Positions 26,798 through 34,544 of a DNA stretch of 49,280 nt are shown here, one piece after another (within the stretch, counting starts at the first letter, position 1; the number at the start of each line of letters is the position of its first letter). The notes beneath the pieces are model-generated. The model was not told the DNA's origin. It was given only the letters and a program-made list of their open reading frames with translations, and did not search any database. A program made the translations under genes and the position numbers. Origin of the DNA: Streptosporangium minutum (GTDB lineage: Bacteria; Actinomycetota; Actinomycetes; Streptosporangiales; Streptosporangiaceae); assembly GCF_002149035.1 (NCBI RefSeq), contig NZ_NGFP01000035.1, positions 1 to 49,280 on the forward strand, given 5' to 3'.

Positions 26798-28831
26798 CTA
26801 ACGTGCGACGCTTCCGTTCGAGCCGGTCCCGAACATCCGCCGTACCGGCCGGAGAGCCGACGCCGGAGCCATGATCATGCGCCCCAGCCGGGAGCCCTCC
26901 GGGGGCCGGGGCTTCTCATCTCGCCGTTGTGCCTGCTTGGCGGCACGGACGGCCTTCGCCAGCTTGGCCTCGGAGGTCTCCAGATCGCGCTCAAGCATCG
27001 TGATCTTCTGCTGGGCCTCCTCCAGCCGCGCCCGGAGCCGCCCCCGGGCGGCGTACAGCTCCCGGTAGCTCTCCCGCCACTCCCCCGGCCCGCCCGCGCT
27101 CCCGTGCCGGGCCGGCCCGGCCCGGCCGGGCGCGTCCACGCGTGGACCGTCCTCATCCCACGCGTTTCCGGCCGACCCGTCCTCACCTGGCGCACCCCAG
27201 ACCCGCACGTCGCCGTACGGCGCCTTCCCATCCGGCCCGTTCCCGGCCTGCGGCTCGCCGTACGGCGCGTGCCCGGCTTGCGCGTTCCCGGCCTGCGCGT
27301 TCCCGGCCTGCGGCTCGCCGTACGGCGCGTGCCCTTCCGGCGCGTCCCCGCGCGGGCCGCCGTCGCCGGCCGCCCCGTCCCGGGCGCCGTCCTCCAGGAC
27401 GGCGTCCAGGTCGGCGCCGATCTCCGCGTCCAGCTCGGCGCCCCGCCGGACGGTCTGCCGGTCGGCCGTGCCGCCCGCCATCGCCAGCAGCGTCAGCGTC
27501 AGCCGGTCGGCCCCGACCTGCCAGGACCACGGATGCCACTGCCCCGAATCCAGCAGGCGCACGGCGAAGTGACGCAGGATCCGGGCCAGGGCCACGTCGA
27601 GGTCGAGCTCGCCGGGGAGCTGCCAGCTCGCGTCGAGCAACGCGAACCCGGTGCCGTCGAAGAGCACATTGTCGGCCGTGGCGAAGGCCGTCGACGCGGG
27701 CACCCGCCCGCCGGCGCCGTGCCCCTCCAGCCACCGCCGGAAGAGGACGAGGAGCTCACGGATCGCGACGACGTCGTTGCGCGCGCAGGCCGCCATGAGG
27801 ATCTCGGCCAGGAAACGGCCCTCGGGGACCGGCCCGTCGAGCAGCTCGGGCGTCCGTGTCACCCGTCCCGACACGCGCAGCGTCCGGTCCCCTCGCGCCC
27901 TGCGGGCCCACCCGCCCTGCGCCGCCGGAGCCAGCTCGCAGGAGAGCCGCCAGTAGGGAGCGGCGTCGGCGTCGGCGGTCAGCGCCACCGGCGAGGTCAC
28001 GGGGCGGCCGCCGGCGGCGTGCGCCATGACCACCCAGCGCGTCGCGATCCTGGCCCCGAGCCCGCCGGCTATCGCCATGCGCCCGAGATGCCGGGCGTCG
28101 TAGCCCGCCGCGGGCGTGCCGAAGACCCCGACGCAGGCGGCCACGGCGAGGGCCGTCGGCGCCGAGGCGGCTTCCAGGGCCAAGACGTCCAGCAGCAGGT
28201 GCGGCCCGGCCGCATGGCCGTACGCCGCGTAGCTCCTGCCCACCGTGAGGCCGGCGCCGTTCAGGAGGTCCGTGAGCCGCTCCAGGTTCACCGGCCGGGA
28301 CTGGTCCAGCTCCACGGCGGCCCAGTCGTCGTCCGGGCGCTGATGGACCTCCGAGGGATCTCCGGCGAACCGGTGGACGCCCAGTGGGTTCTCCACTCCC
28401 AGCACGAGCGTCCCGCCGGGGGCGAGCATCGCGGTGAGCCGTCCCAGCGACTCCGCCCAGGAGCCGGCCGCGTGGTCGGAGGAGGTGAGGCGCTCGACCC
28501 CGTCGAGAGCGATCACCACGTCGAACGCCTCGGGGAACGCCGCCTTCTCCAGGCTGCCGCAGTAGACCGTGGCCTCGTGGTGCTCCGCCAGGCGGCAGGC
28601 GTCGGAATGGGAGCGCAGCAGCACGCTCAGCTCGCACGCCCCGGCGGCCGCCGCGTCGAGGAGCTCGGCGGGGTGCGGCCCCGCCACCAGGACCCGGCCG
28701 CCGGTGAGAAGGGGGCGCAACAGCTCGCCGAGCACCCCGGCTCCGGGAGATCCACCCGGTCCGTCGTCGGACCACTCAAGCATCTCTCCCCCCAGGAGGT
28801 GTATTCGGGCCGCCGCGTCGTCACAGATCAT
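26798..28831 (-). CDS. Methyltransferase-fold protein with repeat linker and C-terminal coiled coil
   Basis: A 677-residue multidomain protein. The N-terminal ~230 residues fit a class-I SAM methyltransferase fold (LLTGGRVLVAGPHP as motif I, FDVVIALDGVERL as motif II, LAPGGTLVLGVENP as motif III). Residues ~230-470 are an Ala/Leu-rich domain I cannot name. Residues ~480-570 are a low-complexity linker with repeated APYGEPQAGN/AQAGN units. Residues ~580-640 are a charged coiled coil (RARLEEAQQKITMLERDLE), then a basic end. Its start overlaps the upstream gene's stop by 11 bases. Proteins joining a methyltransferase to a coiled coil can cap glycan chains or set their length, so a similar role is possible but unproven. 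The degree of SAM-motif conservation is modest. Confidence 0.6.
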   Translation of the reverse strand: MICDDAAARIHLLGGEMLEWSDDGPGGSPGAGVLGELLRPLLTGGRVLVAGPHPAELLDAAAAGACELSVLLRSHSDACRLAEHHEATVYCGSLEKAAFPEAFDVVIALDGVERLTSSDHAAGSWAESLGRLTAMLAPGGTLVLGVENPLGVHRFAGDPSEVHQRPDDDWAAVELDQSRPVNLERLTDLLNGAGLTVGRSYAAYGHAAGPHLLLDVLALEAASAPTALAVAACVGVFGTPAAGYDARHLGRMAIAGGLGARIATRWVVMAHAAGGRPVTSPVALTADADAAPYWRLSCELAPAAQGGWARRARGDRTLRVSGRVTRTPELLDGPVPEGRFLAEILMAACARNDVVAIRELLVLFRRWLEGHGAGGRVPASTAFATADNVLFDGTGFALLDASWQLPGELDLDVALARILRHFAVRLLDSGQWHPWSWQVGADRLTLTLLAMAGGTADRQTVRRGAELDAEIGADLDAVLEDGARDGAAGDGGPRGDAPEGHAPYGEPQAGNAQAGNAQAGHAPYGEPQAGNGPDGKAPYGDVRVWGAPGEDGSAGNAWDEDGPRVDAPGRAGPARHGSAGGPGEWRESYRELYAARGRLRARLEEAQQKITMLERDLETSEAKLAKAVRAAKQAQRRDEKPRPPEGSRLGRMIMAPASALRPVRRMFGTGSNGSVAR
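27230..27345. repeat. In-gene repeat encoding the APYGEPQAGN linker
   Basis: A ~30-base segment reading GGCCTGCGGCTCGCCGTACG on the plus strand occurs at about 27250 and 27310. Two shorter GCGTTCCCGGCCT-type units lie between the copies. Translated on the minus strand it gives alternating HAPYGEPQAGN and AQAGN peptides. The repeat keeps frame. Confidence 0.65.
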
Positions 28832-29654
28832 TGGTCTCCCCCGACCATCCGAAAACGGTTCTGATCTCCTCGGGGGACACCCGGTACCTGACCCCCAGCT
28901 CCTCTGCCGCGATCTGCCGCGCGGTGACGAGATCGACCTCCGCGCCGTGCAGCTCCGGCCACAGCCGCCGGACGCGGGCGACCCCGCCGTGCATCGGGTC
29001 CTCCTCCGCCAGGACCATGGGGTCGCCGTAGACGGCGGGTTCGCATCCGGCCGCGATGCCGTGGAAGACGGCGGTGCTCAACCGGTTGGACGCCACCCGC
29101 CGGTGGCGGCGGAGCTCGGCGAGCTGCCTGTGCGGGAAGAGCGGATCGGTCCCCTTCTTCATCCAGCCCCGGGCTCCGTGGCTGATCACCCGGAAGCCGG
29201 CGTCCTCGTAGACGCTCCGGATCCCGGGCTCGCCGAACTCCAGCCAGTAGAGGCAGACGGTGACCGGTCCCCGCTCGACCTCGCGGATCTCGTCGATCAG
29301 CCGCTGATGGTCGCCGTTCACGTGCTGGCGCTCCCAGCCGTGGAAGGGGTACCAGATCGTGCCCTCCCGCTCCGCCTCCGGCACGGCGGGGGGCTCCATC
29401 TGCGTCAGGTAGAGCCACGGGGCGCCGATCGGGTAGTAGTCGCGGCGCCCGCGCGCCCAGCCCCGGCGGCGCATCGTGTCCGTCCAGACGAACTTCGGCG
29501 TCGCCGGGACGTATTTCTCGCGGGGGCCGAACCCGTCCAGGGCGTTCCATCCGTGCTGGAGGTAGCCGTTGATACGCGGCGGCCTCCGCCGGTCCAGCCC
29601 GCAGTACCGGGCGAAGATGTGGGCATGCCCGTAGAAGTGATTCGTGTGGTGCAT
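28821..29654 (-). CDS. Unrecognised protein, possible GT-B glycosyltransferase
   Basis: A 277-residue protein I cannot assign to a named family. The N-terminus is rich in His and aromatic residues (MHHTNHFYGHAHIFARYCGL, INGYLQHGWN, YPIGAPWLYL). The C-terminal half has Rossmann-like features, with VTVCLYWLEF, then a segment RRVASNRLSTAVFHGIAAGC followed by EPAVYGDPM. This recalls the donor-site region of inverting GT-B enzymes, including sialyl-/polysialyl- and CDP-glycerol-type transferases. It sits directly after pseC (11-base gap) and overlaps the following gene. A role in transferring pseudaminic acid is attractive but rests on position and a weak fold resemblance. The ATG at 29654 follows a GGAGAAACG site; a longer reading from 29780 lies inside pseC. 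Confidence 0.5.
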   Translation of the reverse strand: MHHTNHFYGHAHIFARYCGLDRRRPPRINGYLQHGWNALDGFGPREKYVPATPKFVWTDTMRRRGWARGRRDYYPIGAPWLYLTQMEPPAVPEAEREGTIWYPFHGWERQHVNGDHQRLIDEIREVERGPVTVCLYWLEFGEPGIRSVYEDAGFRVISHGARGWMKKGTDPLFPHRQLAELRRHRRVASNRLSTAVFHGIAAGCEPAVYGDPMVLAEEDPMHGGVARVRRLWPELHGAEVDLVTARQIAAEELGVRYRVSPEEIRTVFGWSGETNDL

Positions 29655-29665
29655 CGTTTCTCCGC

Positions 29666-30790
29666 TCAGCCGAGAATGGCGTGGAGAGCTTCGATGACCC
29701 GGTCCTGGTCCGAGTCGGTGAGGTCGGGGAACAGTGGCAGCGACAGTTGCCGCGCGTAGAACTCCTCGGCCACGGGGCACATGCCGCGCCGGTAGCCCAT
29801 GTCCGCGAAGACGGGGTGCCGGTAGGCGGGCAGGTAGTTCACCTGGACCCCGATGCCCGCCTGTCGCATCCGCTCGTAGACCTCGCGCCGCCGCCCGTCG
29901 AGGACCCCCACGGCGTACAGGTGCCAGGCGGGGTCCACGTGGGGGCGCCGGGCGGGCAGCCGCAGGCCGGCCAGGCCGGAGAGGGCCTCGTTGTAGCGCG
30001 CGACGAGCCGGGCCCGGCGCGCCTTGAACTCGCCCAGCCGCCGCACCTGGCTGATGCCGAGGGCGCAGAGCACGTCGGGCAGGCGGTAGTTCAGTCCGAA
30101 CGTGTGGACCTCCTGGTGCCAGTCGCCCTCACCCGGCTCGCGCTGCTCCTCCGGGTCCCTGACCAGCCCGTGGTTCCTGAATCGCCGGGCACGCCGGAGA
30201 AGCTCCTCGTCGGCCGTGGCGACGGCGCCGCCCTCGGCCGTCGTGATCGTCTTGGTCGGGAAGAAGGAGAAGGTCGTCAGGTCAGCGAGCGCGCCGACCG
30301 GCCGGCCGTGATAGCGCGACCCGACGGAATGGGCCGCGTCGCCTACGACCACGGCCCCGGCGCGCGAGGCGATCTCGCGCAGCGCGTCGTACTCGGCCGG
30401 GTGGCCGGCGTAGTCGACGGCGGCGACGGCCCGCGTGCGCGGACCGGTCACCGCCTCCGCGGCCGCCGGGTCGAGATTGGCGGTGTCCTGCTCCACGTCG
30501 GCGAAGACGACGCGGGCGCCGAGCATCGCGGCCGTGGCCGCGGTGGCGACGAAGGTGATCGGCGAGGTGACCACCTCGTCCCCCGGGCCGATCCCGGCCG
30601 CCGCGTAGGCTGTGTGCAACGCCGCGGTGCCCGAGGTCACGGACACGCACGGCACCCCGCCGGTCCAGGCCGCGAGCTCCGCCTCGAACGCGCCGACGGC
30701 CGGGCCGGTGGTCAGCCAGTCTCCGGTCAGGACGCCCAGGACGCCTTCGATGTCGCGCTCGTCGATCGACTGCCTGCCGTACGGAAGCAT
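29666..30790 (-). CDS. pseC: PLP-dependent aminotransferase, PseC type
   Basis: A 374-residue DegT/DnrJ/EryC1/StrS aminotransferase. In the pathway it aminates C4 of UDP-2-acetamido-2,6-dideoxy-L-arabino-hexos-4-ulose to give UDP-4-amino-4,6-dideoxy-AltNAc. The opening LPYGRQSIDERDIEGVLGVL and GDWLTTGPAVGAFEAELAAW are typical of PseC. The PLP Schiff-base Lys is in SFFPTKTITTAEGG (~residue 183), with the VVGDAAHSVGS phosphate/ring-binding region before it. The ATG overlaps the pseB TGA by one base (TGATG), so the two are translationally coupled. The longer frame upstream of the ATG runs into pseB and is excluded. Confidence 0.93.
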   Translation of the reverse strand: MLPYGRQSIDERDIEGVLGVLTGDWLTTGPAVGAFEAELAAWTGGVPCVSVTSGTAALHTAYAAAGIGPGDEVVTSPITFVATAATAAMLGARVVFADVEQDTANLDPAAAEAVTGPRTRAVAAVDYAGHPAEYDALREIASRAGAVVVGDAAHSVGSRYHGRPVGALADLTTFSFFPTKTITTAEGGAVATADEELLRRARRFRNHGLVRDPEEQREPGEGDWHQEVHTFGLNYRLPDVLCALGISQVRRLGEFKARRARLVARYNEALSGLAGLRLPARRPHVDPAWHLYAVGVLDGRRREVYERMRQAGIGVQVNYLPAYRHPVFADMGYRRGMCPVAEEFYARQLSLPLFPDLTDSDQDRVIEALHAILG

Positions 30791-31773
30791 CAGACCCTCG
30801 CCGCGAGCAGCTCGCGGATGCCCTCGACCGACAGCCACTGGTCGTTGCCGTCGGAGCGGTAGGAGAACCCCTCGGGGACGTTCTGGCCGCCGGGCGGAGG
30901 GACGTAGCCCCAGGTCGCGATGGTGGGCTGGACCACGTAGCGGGTGGCGAGCCGGATCGTCCTGCGGCTGTCGTCGGCGGCGATCATCTCTTCGTGGAGC
31001 TTCTCCCCCGGGCGGATGCCGACCTCGTGCGTCGAGGCGCCCGGCGCGACGGCCTCGGCCAGGTCCATGATCCGCATGCTGGGGATGCGCGGGACGTAGA
31101 GCTCGCCGCCCTGCATCAGGTCGAAGGAGTCGACCACGAACCGGACGGCCTGGTCCAGGGTGATCCAGAAGCGGGTCATCCGCTTGTCGGTGATCGGCAG
31201 GCTCTTGTCCTCGGCCGCCAGTTTCTGGAAGTAGGGGATCACCGAGCCGCGGCTGCCCATCACGTTGCCGTACCTGACCACGGCGAACCGGGTCACATGG
31301 TGTGAAGCGTAGTGATTGGCCGACACCAGCAGTTTGTCCGCTACCAGCTTGGTCGCCCCATAAAGATTGATAGGGCTGGAGGCTTTGTCCGTGGAAAGCG
31401 CGATGACTTTCCGGACACCGCAGTCGATGGCCGCCTCGACGACATTCTGTGAACCGCTGACATTCGTCAGGACGTATTCGAACGGATTGTATTCGGCTGT
31501 GTCGACCTGCTTGAGCGCGGCCGCGTGCACCACGTGGTCGACGCCGTGCATGGCACGGGTCAGACGGCTACGATCGCGCACGTCGCCGATGAACCAGCGC
31601 AACCTGGAGTCGTCGGCGAACAGCTGCCTGACCTCGTACTGCTTGAGCTCGTCCCGCGAGAAGACGACGACCCGCCGCGGGTCGTGATGGTCGAGCACAT
31701 GCCGGATAAAAGCCTTTCCGAACGACCCCGTCCCCCCGGTGACAAGGATCGACGCCCCTTCAAGCTCCCCCAC
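30790..31773 (-). CDS. pseB: UDP-GlcNAc 4,6-dehydratase (inverting), PseB
   Basis: A 327-residue extended SDR that performs the first step of pseudaminic acid synthesis: C4 oxidation, C5-C6 dehydration and C5 epimerisation of UDP-GlcNAc. The NADP site is VTGGTGSFGKAF (residues 11-22). Catalytic motifs are STDKASSPINLYGATK, with the Asp-Lys pair and the YxxxK, and VVRYGNVMGSRGSVIPYF for substrate. Its length matches characterised PseB (~330). The GTG at 31773 follows GGGGGG closely; an ATG at 31815 lacks a ribosome site and adds an unconserved N-terminus. It is the first gene of the long leftward operon and is divergent from pseF. Confidence 0.94.
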   Translation of the reverse strand: MGELEGASILVTGGTGSFGKAFIRHVLDHHDPRRVVVFSRDELKQYEVRQLFADDSRLRWFIGDVRDRSRLTRAMHGVDHVVHAAALKQVDTAEYNPFEYVLTNVSGSQNVVEAAIDCGVRKVIALSTDKASSPINLYGATKLVADKLLVSANHYASHHVTRFAVVRYGNVMGSRGSVIPYFQKLAAEDKSLPITDKRMTRFWITLDQAVRFVVDSFDLMQGGELYVPRIPSMRIMDLAEAVAPGASTHEVGIRPGEKLHEEMIAADDSRRTIRLATRYVVQPTIATWGYVPPPGGQNVPEGFSYRSDGNDQWLSVEGIRELLAARV

Positions 31774-31876
31774 GTGAGCCCCCCATACAAGACTTTCGTA
31801 ACTTACAGTAGTCATTCAGTGACAAGCTCGTAGCTTAACGCAGGGTCATCGTCACTCAACCGAGTTAGGAAATGTT
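31774..31876. promoter_or_regulatory. Divergent promoter region between pseB and pseF
   Basis: This 103-base gap is the AT-richest spot in the glycopolymer locus and must drive both the pseB operon (leftward) and pseF-pseG (rightward). On the minus strand TTGAGT and TAAGCT are spaced by 16 bases, and TTGTCA lies before TACGAA. The symmetric GTCATTCAGTGAC (31812-31824) could be an operator. Assignments are by eye only. Confidence 0.4.
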
Positions 31877-32611
31877 TTGGCCGTTCACATCGCCGGAGTC
31901 ATTCAGGCCCGCATGGGCTCCACCCGCCTGCCGGGAAAGGTCCTGCGGACGCTGGGCGGGCGCACCGTCCTCGAACGGGTCGTGCGCGCCGTCCCGCGCG
32001 GCGTCCTCGACGACCTCGTGGTGGCCACCACCACCGAGCCCGCCGACGACGCCGTCGTCGCGGAGTGCGAGCGGCTCGGCGTCGCCTGGCACCGCGGCCC
32101 GGTGGACGACGTGCTGACCCGCTTCCTGGGCGTTCTCGACCGGCTGGAGTGCGACGCGGTCATGCGCCTCACCGCCGACTGCCCGCTGCTCGATCCGGAG
32201 ATCATCGCGATGGCGGCGGGCATGTGGCGGGCCGCCCCCGGGCTCGACTACCTGAGCACCAGCCCGCAGCCCAGGACCCTGCCCAGGGGGCTGGACGTCG
32301 AGATCATCTCCGCCGGGGCGCTCCGGAGCCTCGACGGTACGGCCACCGGCCACCACCGCACCCACGTGACGTCGTACGTCTACACGCACGCGGAGCGTTT
32401 CCGGATCATCGGTCTCACGTTCCCGCCGGGCGACGCCGATCTGCGCGTCACACTCGACACCGTGGAGGACTGGGAGCTGATCAGGGCCGTCGTCGACCAC
32501 TTCGGGGACGGCCCGGTGCCGCTGCGGACCCTGGTCGGCTGGCTGAGGGAACGGCCCGAGGTCGTGGCGCTCAACGCCGCGGTGGAGCAGAAGGCCCTGG
32601 AGCTGGCGTGA
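31877..32611 (+). CDS. pseF: SpsF-type cytidylyltransferase, probable CMP-pseudaminic acid synthetase (PseF)
   Basis: A 244-residue nucleotidyltransferase of the SpsF/CMP-KDO-synthetase-like GT-A group. The nucleotide-binding signature is VIQARMGSTRLPGKVLRTLG (residues 8-27). The metal/sugar site follows in AVMRLTADCPLLDPEII. Later motifs include TSPQPRTLPRGLDVEII and RVTLDTVEDWELIRAV. It probably activates pseudaminic acid as CMP-Pse for transfer. The class differs from the NeuA-like PseF of Campylobacter, so the substrate is assigned from context. TTG start with TTAGGA just upstream. Its stop overlaps the pseG GTG (GTGA). Confidence 0.83.
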   Translation: MAVHIAGVIQARMGSTRLPGKVLRTLGGRTVLERVVRAVPRGVLDDLVVATTTEPADDAVVAECERLGVAWHRGPVDDVLTRFLGVLDRLECDAVMRLTADCPLLDPEIIAMAAGMWRAAPGLDYLSTSPQPRTLPRGLDVEIISAGALRSLDGTATGHHRTHVTSYVYTHAERFRIIGLTFPPGDADLRVTLDTVEDWELIRAVVDHFGDGPVPLRTLVGWLRERPEVVALNAAVEQKALELA

Positions 32612-33807
32612 GACGCGTCGGCATCCGCTGCGACGCGGGCGTCGGCCGCGGCGTCGGCCACCTGATGCGCTGCCTGGCCCTGGCCGAGGAGCTGCGGGAA
32701 CGGCGGCTGGAGGTCGTCGTCCTCGGCGACATGGGCGGGCTGGAGTGGGCCGCGGAGCAGCTGGCCCGGCGCGGCCTGAGGCTGCTCCCCGGGCCGGGCG
32801 ACGCGGCGGCCATGGTCCGGGCCGCCCGCCGCCTCGCGCTCGACGCCGTGGTCGTCGACTCCTACGATCTCGACCCCCGCTGCCCGGGAGCGCTCCGCCG
32901 GGCCGGGATACGGGTGCTGGCCGTCGTCGACGACGACGACCGCGGCCAGGACGCCGACATCTATCTGGACCAGAACCTCGGCGCCGAGCGCCGCCCCGGC
33001 CGCACTCCCGCCGGATCGGTCCGGCTCGCCGGGGTGCGCTACGCCCTTCTCCGCGACGACGTACGGCGCCTGCGCCGACGGGGGCCGACGGAGCCCGGGC
33101 AACCGGACAGCGCGCTGACAGATCACCTGCGGCCGGATCGGCGACCGGTGAAGCCTCAGCCTCCGGACGGGGTGCTGCCGGCTCAGGGACCGGTGAAGCC
33201 TCAACAGCCGGACGGGCGACCGGTGGAGCCCCGGCAGCCGGACGGGGTGCTGCCGGCTCACCGGCAGCCGGGTCAGGGACCGGTGGAGCACGGACGGCCG
33301 CCTCGGGTGCTGTGCTTCTTCGGCGGCACCGACGCGGCCGGGGCGGCTCCCACCGTGGTGGGAGAGCTCATCGCGACGGGCGTGCCGTTCCTGGCGACGG
33401 CCGTCACCCCGCGAGAGCGGGCGCTGGACCATCTCCGACCGGCCGGCGGCCAGACGGTCCGCCGGATCCCCCCCACCGACGACCTTCCCCGGCTGATCGC
33501 GGCGGCGGACCTCGTCGTCACGGCGGCGGGGAGCAGCATGTGGGATCTCCTCTACCTGGGGAAGGCCGCCGCGCTCGTCTGGGTGGCGGCCAACCAGCGG
33601 CCGGGTTACGAGGAGGTGGTCTCGCGCGGGCTGGCCGCCGGGCTCGGCCACCTCGACGCCGTGGCCGGTACGGCCGGCCCCGCCCGCGCGTGCCTGCGGG
33701 ACCTGCTCACCTCCGCGCGGGCCCGCGAGGAGCTCGGCGCGCGGGGGCCCGCGCTGGTCGACGGCGAGGGCAGGACGAGAGTCGCCGACGCCCTGCTCTC
33801 GCCGTGA
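32608..33807 (+). CDS. pseG: UDP-sugar hydrolase PseG with a repeat-filled interdomain insertion
   Basis: A 399-residue GT-B-fold hydrolase that removes UDP from UDP-2,4-diacetamido-2,4,6-trideoxy-beta-L-altropyranose. Domain 1 (1-155) has GIRCDAGVGRGVGHLMRCLA, a PseG hallmark with the catalytic His in GHLMRC, and VVVDSYDLD. Domain 2 (232-399) has VLCFFGGTDAAG, AADLVVTAAGSSMWDLLYLG and WVAANQRPGYE. Between them is a ~75-residue Pro/Gln/Asp/Gly-rich insertion (158-232) built from repeated RPVKPQPPDG/VLPAQ units. Characterised PseG proteins are ~275-360 residues with a short linker. The GTG overlaps the pseF stop. The 3' end forms the first unit of a 35-bp repeat array. Confidence 0.9.
   Translation: MRRVGIRCDAGVGRGVGHLMRCLALAEELRERRLEVVVLGDMGGLEWAAEQLARRGLRLLPGPGDAAAMVRAARRLALDAVVVDSYDLDPRCPGALRRAGIRVLAVVDDDDRGQDADIYLDQNLGAERRPGRTPAGSVRLAGVRYALLRDDVRRLRRRGPTEPGQPDSALTDHLRPDRRPVKPQPPDGVLPAQGPVKPQQPDGRPVEPRQPDGVLPAHRQPGQGPVEHGRPPRVLCFFGGTDAAGAAPTVVGELIATGVPFLATAVTPRERALDHLRPAGGQTVRRIPPTDDLPRLIAAADLVVTAAGSSMWDLLYLGKAAALVWVAANQRPGYEEVVSRGLAAGLGHLDAVAGTAGPARACLRDLLTSARAREELGARGPALVDGEGRTRVADALLSP
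33115..33300 (+). repeat. In-frame repeat in the pseG interdomain linker
   Basis: Units containing CCGGTGAAGCCTCARC and GACGGGGTGCTGCCGGCTCA recur at irregular but frame-keeping distances. They encode the PVKPQ-PDG-VLPA pattern at pseG residues ~170-230. The insertion lies exactly between the two Rossmann domains, so it should not destroy either. Confidence 0.75.
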
Positions 33808-34018
33808 TCACCCCAGCCGCCGACGCCCTGCTCTCGCCGTGATCACCCCAGCCGCCGACGCCCTGCTCTCGCGGTGATCATCCCAGCCGCCGACGCCGGC
33901 TTCCCCCAGGGATCACCCCGGCCGCCGACGCCGGTTTCCCCCAGGGATCACCCCGGCCGCCGATGTCGCGTCCTCCCGTGATCCCCGATCGCCGATGCCC
34001 CACCCCAGGCCGTGGTCG
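33784..34018. repeat. 35-bp tandem repeat array spanning the pseG stop codon
   Basis: Units begin at 33784, 33819, 33854, 33889, 33924 and 33959 with exactly 35-base spacing, and a degenerate seventh starts at 33991. The consensus is GCCGACGCCCTGCTCTCGCC plus GTGATCACCCCAGCC. The first unit is the last 24 coding bases of pseG including TGA; each copy carries a TGATC at the same place. The later copies change to GGCTTCCCCCAGGGATCACC. The array fills the whole gap between pseG and convergent pseH. No spacers are present. Confidence 0.9.
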
Positions 34019-34050
34019 CCCGGGGTGGCGGCACGGCGGCCGTCCCGTGA

Positions 34051-34539
34051 TCATCTCGTCAGCTCCATGACGACGACGGGCTCCCGGACACCGCCCACCT
34101 CGCGCGTGTAGGTGCCCACCTCGGCGAACCCGTGGCGGCGGTGCAGGGTCCTGACCGCCTCGTTACGGGCCAGCACCTCGCCGCGCAGCGTGCCGATCCC
34201 CAGCTCGGTGAAGGCGTACGCGATGGCCTCGGCCTCGATCCGCATCCAGGCGGCCAGCAGCTCGCCCCGCTCGCCGAGCCCGTCGACGTCGAGGTAGAAA
34301 CCCCATCCGGCCCGCCGCGCGCGGGCGTCGTGGTCGAAGAGGTTCACCACTCCGCTCGGCACGCCGCCGTGCTCGTAGACGAGGATCCGGCGCGTGCCGT
34401 CCGCCACCGTCGCCCGCCACCACCTGCGGTGTTCGACCTCGCCGATCTCGTGGTCGGTGAAGCTGACCCCCCGCACGCGCGGGTGGTTGCGCCACCGCCG
34501 GATCATCTCGCACTCGCGCTCGACCGCTCCCCTGAGCAC
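34051..34539 (-). CDS. pseH: GNAT N-acyltransferase, PseH type
   Basis: A 162-residue GCN5-related acyltransferase. In pseudaminic acid synthesis it N-acylates the C4 amine made by PseC. The N-terminal ECEMIRRWRNHPRVRGVSF and EHRRWW are typical of the PseH/RimJ-like subgroup. The cofactor-binding core is about residues 85-125 (GERGELLAAWMRIEAEAIAY), followed by LRGEVLARNEAVRTLHRRHG and a final beta strand. The GTG start lies 5 bases after the FkbH-like gene's stop, so it is coupled to it. Most PseH enzymes use acetyl-CoA; the ACP and FkbH genes in the same operon raise the option that this one takes an ACP-bound acyl group. Confidence 0.85.
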   Translation of the reverse strand: MLRGAVERECEMIRRWRNHPRVRGVSFTDHEIGEVEHRRWWRATVADGTRRILVYEHGGVPSGVVNLFDHDARARRAGWGFYLDVDGLGERGELLAAWMRIEAEAIAYAFTELGIGTLRGEVLARNEAVRTLHRRHGFAEVGTYTREVGGVREPVVVMELTR

Positions 34540-34544
34540 GGCGG

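Noticed and set aside
33784-34018. CRISPR array or attachment site
   Set aside because: The 35-base units are head-to-tail without spacers and derive from the pseG 3' end; no integrase is nearby.
23892-34539. Flagellin glycosylation island
   Set aside because: No flagellar or Maf-type genes are present; the TagF-type polymerases point to a wall polymer.
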